Notes under the pieces: generated by a model | Databases searched by the model: none | What the model was told of the DNA's origin: nothing | Seen by the model: only the letters and a program-made list of their open reading frames with translations | IMG/VR virus record: IMGVR_UViG_3300032326_000971 | Location: 1 to 58,309 of that record | Origin: a virus | Strand: one strand, 5' to 3' | Length of the DNA: 58,309 nucleotides | Shown here: in pieces, positions 24,142 through 34,800 of the stretch | How positions within the stretch are numbered: the first letter of the stretch is position 1 | Layout of the letters: every line of letters begins with the position of its first letter | Translations under genes and position numbers: made by a program

Positions 24142-24912
24142 ATGTCACAAGTTAGAAATTATATTACACTAGATTCAGTAATCAATGATTATATTGATGA
24201 AAGTGAGCAATCAGTACATAAGTATGCGAAGCTATACAACATAGCTGTTCGTGGTATGGAAAAATTAGGACTTGACTTTTTTTATAAAATAAGAACAGTA
24301 AAAGTTGCAATTGACACAACTAATTTTACGGCTCAATTGCCAAACGATTATATTAGCTATACTAAAATTGGGGTTTTAAATTCAGTTGGAGAAATTATAC
24401 CTTTGAAATTTAATCCTAAAATGACATTTTATGGAGACCAGCAACCGGATAGATTGGCTTTGACACAAGACAATACCCTAGCAGCTTGGTATCAATCTGA
24501 CTTGCCGGTATGGTTTAATTATTGGGATGGTTATGGTTTTAATAATATTTATGGCTTACCAAGTGGATCTCCATTTGTAGGTCAATTTAATATTGATGAT
24601 TCTAATGGAGTGGTTCTTTTAAATCAATATTTTTATTATTCTTATTTGATGATAGAATATTTATCTAGTGGTAATCCAGAAGAAACATTTTCTATTCCAA
24701 TTCAATTTAGAGAGGCTATGCTTGCTTGGTTAGCTTGGAGAGATATAGTGAATATGCCTACTACAAGAAGAGGTAATTTGGGAGACAAGAGAGATAGAAA
24801 ATCAGAATTTTATAATCAAAGAAGATTAGCAAATGCTCAATTTAAGCCATTGTACTTAATGCAAGCATATGAACAAAATTTAGACACTCAAAGAATGACT
24901 GTAAAAGCATAA
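24142..24912 (+). CDS. predicted connector (ring/adaptor) protein (256 aa)
   Basis: A 256-residue protein with N-terminal helices (YIDESEQSVHKYAKLYNIAV), a beta-rich aromatic body (WFNYWDGYGFNNIYGLPSG) and a C-terminal helical segment (FREAMLAWLAWRDIV). Plan and location fit another ring protein linking portal and tail hub. No catalytic motif is visible. Confidence 0.65.
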   Translation: MSQVRNYITLDSVINDYIDESEQSVHKYAKLYNIAVRGMEKLGLDFFYKIRTVKVAIDTTNFTAQLPNDYISYTKIGVLNSVGEIIPLKFNPKMTFYGDQQPDRLALTQDNTLAAWYQSDLPVWFNYWDGYGFNNIYGLPSGSPFVGQFNIDDSNGVVLLNQYFYYSYLMIEYLSSGNPEETFSIPIQFREAMLAWLAWRDIVNMPTTRRGNLGDKRDRKSEFYNQRRLANAQFKPLYLMQAYEQNLDTQRMTVKA

Positions 24913-24918
24913 TAACAA

Positions 24919-27900
24919 ATGCCAATAATAAATAACCCATTTAATGGTAAGCTCAATTTAGACGTTGCCGAGTATAGAATATCTAATGGTGATTATATTG
25001 ATGCGCTTAATATAACAAAAGATGCGCAAGGTCGTGGTCAGGACAGGGTAGTATCAAATATTCTTGGTAACACTTTAATACCATACACACTGCCAGCTGG
25101 TACGAATAAAATTATTGGTTTTTATGCCGATAGGGTAAGAAATAGGGCGTATTATTTTCTTTGGAATAGTAATGGATATAATAGCATTTTGTATTATGAT
25201 TTAAGCAATGATACAATAACAAAGGTATTAGAAAGCAAAACAGATAGTGATGGTATTGATATTTTAAATTTTAACCCATCTTATAAAGTTTTATCAGTAA
25301 ATATATTTTATAGGGATGTAGAAGGTGATATTTTATTTTTTAATGATGGTTTTAATCCTCCAAAAAATATAAATGTACTTGGAAATTATGGTACAAGCTG
25401 GAAGCTTGAATATATATTAGTAGCCAAAGCTCCTCCGGTAATGCCTCCAAAAGTAGTTTATGAAAATGATACTACTATAACTATTAATAATTTAAGAAAC
25501 AAATTATTTCAATTTTCTTACAGATATGTTTATGATAACAATGAAAAATCTGTGTGGAGTTCAAGAAGCATTGTGCCATTACCCCAGCAACCATCATTAA
25601 CACTTACAGATAATACTGCTACAAATAATGCAAGAATAGCTGTATTGTTATCAACTGGTGGGCCAGATGTAAAAGCTATTGAGCTTTGTTTTAGAGAAAC
25701 AACAAATGGTTCAACAAGCGATTGGTTTTTAATACAATCTTTTGATAAGCAGCTTCTTAATATATCAGATAACATCATTTATATTTATAAGTTTTACAAT
25801 GATTCAGTATATACGCAAATAGATGTTATTGAAAGTTCCCAATTACAAGATTATGTACCTCAAAAGGCAAATGCGGCAGAATTGGCAAATGGTAATGTTT
25901 TGTTATATTCTGGAATTACAGAGGGTTACGATAAAACAAATGTAAGTTTAAGTATTAATTCATCCCCAAATGCATATACTTATTTTTATGAACAAAATGG
26001 TTTGCTATTTCTTGCTACGGTAAATGGCGCTGATAGCGGTCCTGGTACTCAAATGAGTATATATCTTTATGGTACCGGTACAAATACAGGTGGAGAGGTT
26101 ACGACATTAAATAATGCGGCAGGTGGTTATTATATAAATTCATTCGCATCAAATGGAACAGATTTAAGTACATCTTTTACAACGTCAGGTTTAACAACTT
26201 CATATTTGGTTTCTGATATATTAGCTGGAATATCTGCTGCAATGGTGTTGAAAGGTTATACTCAAGTATCATTGGTTGGGAATAAATTGGTTATGAATTA
26301 TTCAAGTGGGTTTGTTTTGACCTCTGTAGGATTTAAAACATTAACTTTATTGAGTAATGATAATACTAGTTTTGCATATGTATGGAACTCGGGTTATCAA
26401 TATGCAATTCAATATTTTGATGCCCAAGGAAGAACGATAGGTGCGCAAACAGAAATTGGAGGTGCTATAAATACCCCAAGTTTTACGAATTTGCCAAGTG
26501 ATCAGCCACTTGTAAAATATCCTCAAATAACTTTAAGCATACTGAACAAGCCTCCATTATATGCTACGTATTATCAAGTTTTAAGGTCAAATAATACTAC
26601 TTACAATAAGAGATTATGTTGGATAAGCGAGTCTGCATACGCTGGCATAACGAATAATGTAGATAATTCAAGATATTTTTATATTGGAATTGATAACATA
26701 GCGGCATATAATGAAGCTATAAGTTCAACACAGGGTGTTGTTTCCTATAATTACACAGAGGGAGATAGAATTAGATTTATTGCTAGATATAATGTTAGTA
26801 ATGAGATAGTTTATTTGCCACAATATGATTATGAAATAGTTGGTACCGTATCTACATTTGAATATAACATACAGTGGCCTGTGCCAATAGCTCCAGATAA
26901 AAATACATATACAGCTAATGGTAATTTCTTAAAAATAAGATACCCAGATGCTGATATAAGTGCTAATTTCCAATTCCCTGGAACAACAGATTTTCAGCAT
27001 TATGAAATACTTGTATATAATTATTCATCCAATGCAGATTCAAATCAGAGGTTTTATTATGAATTTGGTAAACAATATGGAATAGGCAATCCAGGGACGG
27101 AAAATAGATACCATTTTGGCTTAACACAGTTGCCAAACGGGGGAGCAACAATACCTGTTACAAATGGAGATTTGTTTTACAGACTTAGAAAAGTACCGTT
27201 TTCGGATAGTTATAATTTTAATTCTACCTCATTTGACACAAATACAAATGACCCTAATGAAACTAGGTCTGAATCATTCCCTATTAATGTGCCAAGAACA
27301 ATAGATAATGCTGCATATAAGATACAATCTCAATTAAATATTCCTGTAGATATAACCGGAGCTGGCGCACCAACTTGGGCTACTGATGGATATTTTTTTT
27401 ATAATAAATCAAGTACAGCCGAGAGAATACTTTCAATAAAGGGGACATTGAGATTTACAACAAGTGGTAATTCTACTTTTTCTGTTTATGCATTAATTTT
27501 AACAGATGTAGCCTTTTTGGATTTAAAATATACTGTTTCACTATTGCCTGTAGAGGTTAATTCTCTTAACTCAACTACAAATAATTTTAATGTAACTTTT
27601 GATATTGATAAAAGTTTTGCAGTCCCTCCATCGGGTAAAGTTTGGATAGTTGCTAGTTCCACAAATGACGCTACTGGTAGTAATATTCTTGTTCTTCAGC
27701 CAATGAATTTTGATTTTAATGTAGTAAAAGATAAATCTATTGGAATTATTGAAAAAAGCTTTAATGATACATACAATTTAGTTACAAATAGTAATGGAAG
27801 GCCTTCTGTAGTTGAGGTAAATGCTAAAAAAACTTACTTCCCAACGCTAATTAGATTTGGTGGTGCTTATCAAGTAAATACAGATATAAATCAGATTAAT

Positions 27901-29217
27901 AATTTTAAGTATGAAAATTTTGATGAGTATGATAGAAGTTTCGGAGATGTAATTAGATTGCATGTTAGAGATAGGTATTTAAAAGTTTATCAGAAATTCA
28001 AAGTTGGAAATGTGCCTATTTTAACGCAGATTGTAAAAGACAGTGCAAATAATCCATTGCAAGCAAATACGGATCAGTTAATTAATAAAATTCAGTATTA
28101 CGCTGGAGATTATGGTATTGGTGATGCGGGCACTAGTTTGGCTTGGAATAATTTTTCTGATTATTTTGTAGATAATTATAGGGGTGTTGTATGTAGATTA
28201 AGTCAAGATGGAATTACTCCATTAAGTATCTTGTATGGCACAAACGCTTTTTTTGTTCCATTGTCACAAGAATACAGGCAAGAGTTGAATAATGGCATTG
28301 TGCCTGAAGGTCAGGTATATACAGGAAACCCTTGCATATATGGTGTTTTTGATGCTTATACTAATAAGTATATTATTGCTATGGAAGAGATAAATAGATA
28401 TGATATAGTTACAACTTCAACTACTACCACAGGAGGGCCTACTACTACGACTACAACAACAACTAGTACGACTACCACTACAACAGCGGCTCCAACTACT
28501 ACTACAACAACTATACCTTGTAACTGTGTTCAATTTGTAAACATTGAAGTAACAGGAGCAGGAAATGTAACATATGTAGATTGTAATGGTTCAGCACAAT
28601 CACAACCGGTAGGACTTGGGCCAGAAGTTATTGGTTCTTCTCCAAATTGTGTGCAAAGAAACACATTAGGTGGAACTGCAACATTTACAATTGACTCATA
28701 TGGACCTTGTTGTGCACCTGAAACAACTACAACCACAGCGGGGCCTACAACAACTACTACAACAACAACGGCTGCACCTACTACAACTACTACTACAACT
28801 ACCGCTGCGCCTACAACAACTACAACAACGGCTGCGCCTACGACTACAACCACGGCTGCACCTACTACAACTACAACGAGTACCACAACTACAACACTAG
28901 CAAATGCGTTTGTAGATATTACTAACAATACTGCTGGTACAGATATTACTGATATTACAGTAAATGGGGTGCAAGTGACTGGTGTAGTATTCCCGGTAGT
29001 AGCTGGTGATGGAGCGTCTGGTTCAACTACACAGACTGGTGCATCTACAACAATTGTTGTATCTTATACAAATATAAGTGGTGACTCTGTTGAAGTTATT
29101 GATACTGCATCTAACGTTACCTGTTTAAGTGCAACTTCAACGGATAGAGTATTTAGCGGACAAGTTGTAGCTATTGGAGGTACAGTTTCTATACAAATGT
29201 TTGACGGTTCTTGTTAG
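24919..29217 (+). CDS. muzzle-like tail hub protein with poly-Thr linkers and added domains (1432 aa)
   Basis: The opening (PFNGKLNLDVAEYRISNGDY, then ALNITKDAQG) and the long beta-propeller/Ig-rich body resemble the large tail muzzle/stabilization proteins of crAss-like phages. Three extra parts lie at the C-terminus: poly-Thr linker 1 (about residues 1165-1198), a cysteine-containing beta domain (about 1199-1267), a longer poly-Thr linker 2 with AGP/AAP breaks (about 1268-1325), and a final Ig-like domain (about 1327-1432). The ends were probably added by recombination at the Thr-coding repeats. The product likely closes the portal channel and displays the added domains. Confidence 0.75.
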   Translation: MPIINNPFNGKLNLDVAEYRISNGDYIDALNITKDAQGRGQDRVVSNILGNTLIPYTLPAGTNKIIGFYADRVRNRAYYFLWNSNGYNSILYYDLSNDTITKVLESKTDSDGIDILNFNPSYKVLSVNIFYRDVEGDILFFNDGFNPPKNINVLGNYGTSWKLEYILVAKAPPVMPPKVVYENDTTITINNLRNKLFQFSYRYVYDNNEKSVWSSRSIVPLPQQPSLTLTDNTATNNARIAVLLSTGGPDVKAIELCFRETTNGSTSDWFLIQSFDKQLLNISDNIIYIYKFYNDSVYTQIDVIESSQLQDYVPQKANAAELANGNVLLYSGITEGYDKTNVSLSINSSPNAYTYFYEQNGLLFLATVNGADSGPGTQMSIYLYGTGTNTGGEVTTLNNAAGGYYINSFASNGTDLSTSFTTSGLTTSYLVSDILAGISAAMVLKGYTQVSLVGNKLVMNYSSGFVLTSVGFKTLTLLSNDNTSFAYVWNSGYQYAIQYFDAQGRTIGAQTEIGGAINTPSFTNLPSDQPLVKYPQITLSILNKPPLYATYYQVLRSNNTTYNKRLCWISESAYAGITNNVDNSRYFYIGIDNIAAYNEAISSTQGVVSYNYTEGDRIRFIARYNVSNEIVYLPQYDYEIVGTVSTFEYNIQWPVPIAPDKNTYTANGNFLKIRYPDADISANFQFPGTTDFQHYEILVYNYSSNADSNQRFYYEFGKQYGIGNPGTENRYHFGLTQLPNGGATIPVTNGDLFYRLRKVPFSDSYNFNSTSFDTNTNDPNETRSESFPINVPRTIDNAAYKIQSQLNIPVDITGAGAPTWATDGYFFYNKSSTAERILSIKGTLRFTTSGNSTFSVYALILTDVAFLDLKYTVSLLPVEVNSLNSTTNNFNVTFDIDKSFAVPPSGKVWIVASSTNDATGSNILVLQPMNFDFNVVKDKSIGIIEKSFNDTYNLVTNSNGRPSVVEVNAKKTYFPTLIRFGGAYQVNTDINQINNFKYENFDEYDRSFGDVIRLHVRDRYLKVYQKFKVGNVPILTQIVKDSANNPLQANTDQLINKIQYYAGDYGIGDAGTSLAWNNFSDYFVDNYRGVVCRLSQDGITPLSILYGTNAFFVPLSQEYRQELNNGIVPEGQVYTGNPCIYGVFDAYTNKYIIAMEEINRYDIVTTSTTTTGGPTTTTTTTTSTTTTTTAAPTTTTTTIPCNCVQFVNIEVTGAGNVTYVDCNGSAQSQPVGLGPEVIGSSPNCVQRNTLGGTATFTIDSYGPCCAPETTTTTAGPTTTTTTTTAAPTTTTTTTTAAPTTTTTTAAPTTTTTAAPTTTTTSTTTTTLANAFVDITNNTAGTDITDITVNGVQVTGVVFPVVAGDGASGSTTQTGASTTIVVSYTNISGDSVEVIDTASNVTCLSATSTDRVFSGQVVAIGGTVSIQMFDGSC

Positions 29218-29238
29218 TAAGATATAAAATAAAATAAA

Positions 29239-29784
29239 ATGACAAATTTAACATATCACCAGGATCCATTTACAATTAGCTTTGACGAAGTGGCTAACGC
29301 ATTTGAGTCTTTTTACTCTTATTATCCAGAGTTTTATGGATGCTTGAATACCAAGTTGTTTTCTTTTAAAAATGGCCAAATTTGGGCTCACGACAATAAT
29401 AGCACATATTGCAATTTTTATGGAGTTCAGGGGAAGGCGTATATAACCACCGTGTTTAATACAGGCGCATTAGACAAAAAAACTTGGGTTTCTATTATGG
29501 AAACTGGTAATACCGTATGGGCTTGTCCTTTAATATATACCCAAATGGATAATGGGTCAGTTAAGCAGCAAAGTGAGCTTGCGGAGTCTGATTTTGACAC
29601 TTTAGAGTCCGAATATCAGGCCTCTTTTTTAAGAAATTCCAATAGTCCTGGGGGGTTAATTGAGGGGGATGCTTTAAAAGGCGGATATATTGTAATAAGA
29701 TTTGAGAAATTAAATGCAAATTCTTTCGTATATTTGAACAGCGCAACAACAAAACATATTGATTCACCATTGAATAATAGATAA
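29239..29784 (+). CDS. predicted tail protein (181 aa)
   Basis: A 181-residue beta-rich protein that starts TNLTYHQDPFTISFDEVANA and ends TKHIDSPLNNR. Similar ends occur in tail hub proteins of crAss-like phages as I recall them, so it may be a detached C-terminal tail module. It follows the muzzle-like gene closely. Function otherwise unknown. Confidence 0.65.
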   Translation: MTNLTYHQDPFTISFDEVANAFESFYSYYPEFYGCLNTKLFSFKNGQIWAHDNNSTYCNFYGVQGKAYITTVFNTGALDKKTWVSIMETGNTVWACPLIYTQMDNGSVKQQSELAESDFDTLESEYQASFLRNSNSPGGLIEGDALKGGYIVIRFEKLNANSFVYLNSATTKHIDSPLNNR

Positions 29785-29786
29785 TT

Positions 29787-30551
29787 ATGGACCCACTTAC
29801 TACAATTGGATTAGTAACCGGAGGTGCACAAGCTTTAGCTGGTGGCTTGCAAAGTATTTTTAGCGGAAGAAAAAAAAGAGAACGTGATTTAGAGAACTAT
29901 GCTAAAGAAAGTCCTCTTTATACTCCCAATAAAGCTATTAGTGATTATTATCAACAAGCAGTAAATAGATATAATGAAAATCCTTATCAATCTGCTCTTT
30001 ATAAAGAAGGTCAAAGGAATGTACAAAGAAGTGGTGCTAGTGCTTTAAATGCATTGCAAAACCGCGCCTCTGCCCTTGGTGCAGCAGGTAGAATTGCTTT
30101 AGGTCAAGATAGCGCTTTGGCTAACTTGGGTGTTCAAGCTGAGGCTCAAAGAAATGCTAGATTTGGACAACTTGGACAAGCTGCGCAAGCAAAATCTTCT
30201 GAAGATTATAGAGCTTTTGATATTAATAAAATGACTCCATATAATCGTCAGTTGCAATTAAGACAATTGGCTGCACAAGCTGCAAATGATAGATTTAATT
30301 CAGGATTGAGTATGGCGGCTCAAGGAGTTGGGAATATGGCTCAAATATATAGCGCTAGTAAATATAATACTGAAAAACCAGGCACTAAAACTAATGATAC
30401 GAAAGCTCTCACTACTCCCATCACTACAGGAAATTTAATTCCAAATTTAAAATATGGCGCATACGGAGTCCAGCCAGGCGGTAGTTATGTTAACTTTGGG
30501 TCTTATAAGCCAAAAATAAATCCTTTTACAGGTAAACCATACGGTTTCTAA
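29787..30551 (+). CDS. predicted internal virion (ejection) protein (254 aa)
   Basis: A Gly/Ala-rich start (TTIGLVTGGAQALAGGLQSI, then FSGRKKRERDLE) suits a membrane-active segment followed by a basic stretch. Then comes an Ala/Gln-rich helical region and a disordered C-terminus (about 190-254). The composition is like internal proteins that leave the virion with DNA and form a channel in the cell envelope. Inference from sequence character and position. Confidence 0.65.
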   Translation: MDPLTTIGLVTGGAQALAGGLQSIFSGRKKRERDLENYAKESPLYTPNKAISDYYQQAVNRYNENPYQSALYKEGQRNVQRSGASALNALQNRASALGAAGRIALGQDSALANLGVQAEAQRNARFGQLGQAAQAKSSEDYRAFDINKMTPYNRQLQLRQLAAQAANDRFNSGLSMAAQGVGNMAQIYSASKYNTEKPGTKTNDTKALTTPITTGNLIPNLKYGAYGVQPGGSYVNFGSYKPKINPFTGKPYGF

Positions 30552-30569
30552 ACCATAAATAATATAAAA

Positions 30570-31811
30570 ATGGCATCTACAGGTTTATTAGGAATAAATC
30601 CATATCAAAAAGGCGTAAACTTAGATTTCTCATCTAAGCCGGTTGCTTTAGCTATTCAATTAGAACAAAAGGAAGCAGCTAAAAGAGATGTGTTGGATAA
30701 ATACTTTATGGACTATGAGAAAAACATAGATCCAAGTGTTATGCGATCTCAAGATAGAAATATAGTATTAGGAAAGTTAAACCAAAATAAAGAATTTTAT
30801 TTAAAAAATAGAGATAAGATTTTAAATCCAACTAAATATGGTGCTGATTTCCAGTCTCAATATTTAGCAAATTATAAAGATATAATGTCTGACATTTCTA
30901 GGTCAAAAGAGGCTGCTAAAAATGATGAATTAGTAGTAAGACATTGGTCATCTCAGAAAGGATTAAATGCTCCAAAAGGATTTGATCAAGCTGTTGCAGC
31001 AAGTCATTTACCTGTAAATGATCCAAATTATAGACCTGTGGATGTTATGAAATATTCATTTTATAAAACATTTGATCCAGTAGATTATACTAAAAAACTA
31101 CAACCTTATTCAGTAGCCGGTCTGCCTATTGTAGAAACTGATAAAAGTGGTAAATGGTACACTAAAAAAACATATAAGGTACAGCCTCAAGACGAGTCAA
31201 AGGTGATGCTGGTTGGAATGATGGATTATGATAATACAAAAAATCAAGGTTTTGTTGATTTTATTGATGAAAAATTTAATGATGGCATTACGGTTCAGAA
31301 ATTACAACAAAAATATCCAAATAAACCTATTAAAAGCCCAAGAGACTTAGCTGGAGTGTTTGCGCTAGATTTTGTGCCTGTGAAAGAAACAACTACCCCA
31401 ATGCAGACACCAAAAACAGGAAGAACAGGAGGAAGAGGAGGAACTGGAGGAACGGGAGACGTGACTGCAGGTATATTGAGTAATGTATGGGATAGTGGTA
31501 AATCCGAAACAAGAATTATTGGAGGTCAATCCGTACAAGGTAAAATAGTGACCCTTCCGCAATCTGTTGCAGATATAGGTAATAAAAGAGTGAGAGGACG
31601 TATTGTTGCTCCTGATGAATATTTTATGGATTTAGAAGGTAATACCACTCCAATATTTAAAGGCGTTGCTGGTAGTCCTATCCCTCAGTTTAATTTAAGG
31701 CTACAACTTGGTAAGGATTACGGAAGCTCAAAAGGAGCATTGAAATTTACTAATACCCCAGGAACAGGTGGCAAAAAGAAAAAAACAGGCGCAGGCATAT
31801 TAAATGATTAA
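30570..31811 (+). CDS. predicted internal virion protein (413 aa)
   Basis: A 413-residue soluble protein: helical N-terminal third, alpha/beta middle (YKVQPQDESKVMLVGMMDYD), and a Gly/Thr-rich hinge at about 275-290 before a beta-rich end. No family is recognised. It lies between two predicted ejection proteins, three bases before the next gene. Confidence 0.6.
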   Translation: MASTGLLGINPYQKGVNLDFSSKPVALAIQLEQKEAAKRDVLDKYFMDYEKNIDPSVMRSQDRNIVLGKLNQNKEFYLKNRDKILNPTKYGADFQSQYLANYKDIMSDISRSKEAAKNDELVVRHWSSQKGLNAPKGFDQAVAASHLPVNDPNYRPVDVMKYSFYKTFDPVDYTKKLQPYSVAGLPIVETDKSGKWYTKKTYKVQPQDESKVMLVGMMDYDNTKNQGFVDFIDEKFNDGITVQKLQQKYPNKPIKSPRDLAGVFALDFVPVKETTTPMQTPKTGRTGGRGGTGGTGDVTAGILSNVWDSGKSETRIIGGQSVQGKIVTLPQSVADIGNKRVRGRIVAPDEYFMDLEGNTTPIFKGVAGSPIPQFNLRLQLGKDYGSSKGALKFTNTPGTGGKKKKTGAGILND

Positions 31812-31814
31812 TAA

Positions 31815-34800
31815 ATGACAGAAGAATTATTCCCATCAGAGCAAGTAGATGCAGTATCTCAGCAAGGAGATCCTGTAGTTCAACCACCAAAAAAAGATCC
31901 TTATAAAAAAAAGGTGTGGGGCATATTGTCTAGTAATTTTGAGGATTTTAAACTTTCTGAAGATGATTTTTATAAAAAACTTGCTTCAGACAAAACTTAT
32001 GCTAATAAGGTTTACGATGTATTAGCTAGTAGTTTTGAAGATTTTACTAAACCTAAAGATAAATTTATACTTGATATAAATTATGAAGAGCCTGTAAAAA
32101 AAAAAGATGGTACGAAGGCTCTTGGATTTTCTCCATACGATTTTCTAAATGTTGGAAAGCCATCTTCCCGTACACAATTACCATTAGTAGGAGAGTATAG
32201 TCAAGTACAAGAGTCAAAAGCTGCTCCAAAGGCTAAAGAATCTTCAAAAGACGCGATACAAAATTTACTAGGATTTATCAAAAGTGGTGGCAAGCCTACA
32301 AAAGGTGGTGGAAAAACTAATCAAGTTGCCAAGAGTACACAGCCGACTGTAAGTCAAAATGTAAGAGAGCAAGCTGCATTAGGTAGATTGGGTAAAGCTC
32401 TTGTTGACCCTGTAACAGGCACTAAGATTGATAGGAAAACAGGGCTACCTACTGCATATGTAAATGAATTAAATAAGAAAAGCACGTTTAGTGCGCCACA
32501 AATATCAGAAGAAGATAAGTCTATTTATTTACAGTCATTGGGTTTAAATCCTAATGCTACAGATGTTGAGGTGTTAAATACACCTGATTTCAGGCAATTT
32601 AAACAAACCGTTGAACAAGAAAAGAAAATAAATCAAGCTATTGATAATTATTGGAAAAGGCAAGACGCAATTGATATGCAAAAGCGAGCCGGATTTTCTG
32701 GCCCTTTTGTTAGTTCAAGAACTAGTGCTTTAGGTTTTGACGAAGATTTAAGAAAAAGATTAAAGTCAGGAGATTTAGTTATTACAAATGACGAGGTAAC
32801 TGGTGAGCCAATAATTGGCAAACCTGATTATAATCCAATAACATCCTTTCTTAATTTATATAATAAATCTTATGACCAAAAAGCTGAGGAGAAATATACT
32901 CAAAATTTATCAGCAGCAGACAAAATAAAAAATAAAGAAGCTAAACAATATTTGGCATCATTAAATAATGAAATACCATCTGTGCCTTCTGGATTCTTTG
33001 GTAAATTGGGAGCCACAGCTGGATCTTTTGCTCAAGCCTTAGCAGAGCCTACTATGATGGGTATTGGTTTATATGCGACAGGTGGAACGATTGGCGCACC
33101 TGCATTGGGTACTGAGGCTGCTTTTGCAGCTGCTAAGGGTTTACAAAGTGTTGGAGATGTTGTAGGCTGGATGAATGAAATAGGTAACGATTCTTATGAG
33201 CCAACTTGGGATAAGGTTTATAATGGAAATCTTAAGAATATAGAAAACCCAACATATCAGCAAAAAATAGACGCAGCAAATAAAGCGACCGAGGCTGCTA
33301 GTTATGCAAAATCAGTAGGTGCATTAGAAGGTATGTTTTTTGGTATTCCTTTGGGTAGTTTAGGCTCATCAATTAAGCCTTCAGTAACAGGGTATCTTAA
33401 TACACTTAAATCAATAGGAAGAAGTAGTCTAGCGCAAATGCCTCAAATGACTGGAGCTTCATTTTTAGGTCAAGTTGGGAAGGGTGAGGTTGGTAGGCAA
33501 TTTGGTTCAAATGAGACGCACTCGCAAATTATTCAACAGGGGTTAGAGAATGCATGGGAAACAGCCAAGTTTGTTGGAGGGATGGGATTCGTACATGCTG
33601 CTCAAGCATCAATACCACACGCATTTGCATTGCTTACAAATCCTGCAGAAAGCCCTTCAAAGGCATTGACAGCAAAGGCAAAATCAATCGTAACTAAATT
33701 CCCAGAGGAAGTTGTTGCAGATGTTTATGCTAAGGCTGAACAAGAAGGTGTAATACCTCCTGGAAAAGCAAATGAAATAATAGTTGATTTACAGAATTAC
33801 AAAGAGTCTGAATCTCAAGTTCCTAAGACAGTTGTAGATGTTGATGCAAAAGATGCAATAGCTGGTAAGATTCAAAAAAGAGATAAATTAGACCAAGAAC
33901 TTAAGGAGACAAAAGTAAATGCAAGAAAGGAAGAGATAAAGCAAGAAATAGCTCAAATAGATGCTGAAATAGATAACATATATAAAGGAGATGATGTTTT
34001 AGCTAACGAATATGATATTAATGGTATTCCTTTAAATCAAGATTTACCTGCTCCTAAACAAAGGCCATCAATTATGCCTCTTGAAAATGTTGAAGCTGTT
34101 CCTGCTGAAAAATTATTAACTGAAGAAGTTAAGCCAACTGAAGTAAAAGCAGAAGTTGAGCCAGTTGAAATAAAAGCACAGAATGAGCCAACTAAAGAGC
34201 CTGTTATTGTTGTTCATGGCACTGGTGATAATGGATTTGTATTGGAACATAATGAAGGTATTGACAAAAAAGGTATTGTGATGCCAGAAGATGTTAGACG
34301 TACAACTGTAGAACAAAAAGATTTAACAATTGAAGAAAAAAATGAATTAAATAAAACTGGTTCTTTAGTTAAAGATAATGAAGCGTTAAATAATGGAAAT
34401 AAAAAAGTTTCCATTTTTACAAAACATTCTGATTCATTTGGTAGATCCGGTGGATCAAGATTTGACATTGTAATACCAGAAAATAATTCATCTACAGCAA
34501 AGGGGGTAAAAGATGTACTTGATAAGTTATATGATGAAAATCTAATTAAAAACAGAAAAGGAAGCGAATATATAAAAGAAGCTGTAAAAAGAGTTAAGGA
34601 ATATATAGATTCAAATAAAACTGAAGCTATAAAAGAAGAAGTTAAACCAACTGAAGTAAAAGCAGAATTTAAGCCTACTGAAGTTGAAGTAACTGAAGAA
34701 GTTAAGCCAATAAGACAATTGGGAACGGGGTCTAATGTTTATTTTGAAAATAATAAATATAGGGTTAACGATATTTCTAAAGGTAAAGTTATATTAAATA

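Noticed and set aside
28530-28928. Val/Ala-rich minus-strand frame and Gln/Leu-rich plus-strand frame over the Thr linkers
   Set aside because: These are other-frame readings of the ACN codon runs in the muzzle-like gene.
11694-29217. Diversity-generating retroelement behind the Thr-rich variable-looking tails
   Set aside because: No reverse transcriptase, template/variable repeat pair or A-specific changes were seen; the Thr runs are low-complexity linkers.
34116-34468. Minus-strand frames over the large internal protein
   Set aside because: They are shadows of an AT-rich plus-strand gene, with no coherent starts or composition.
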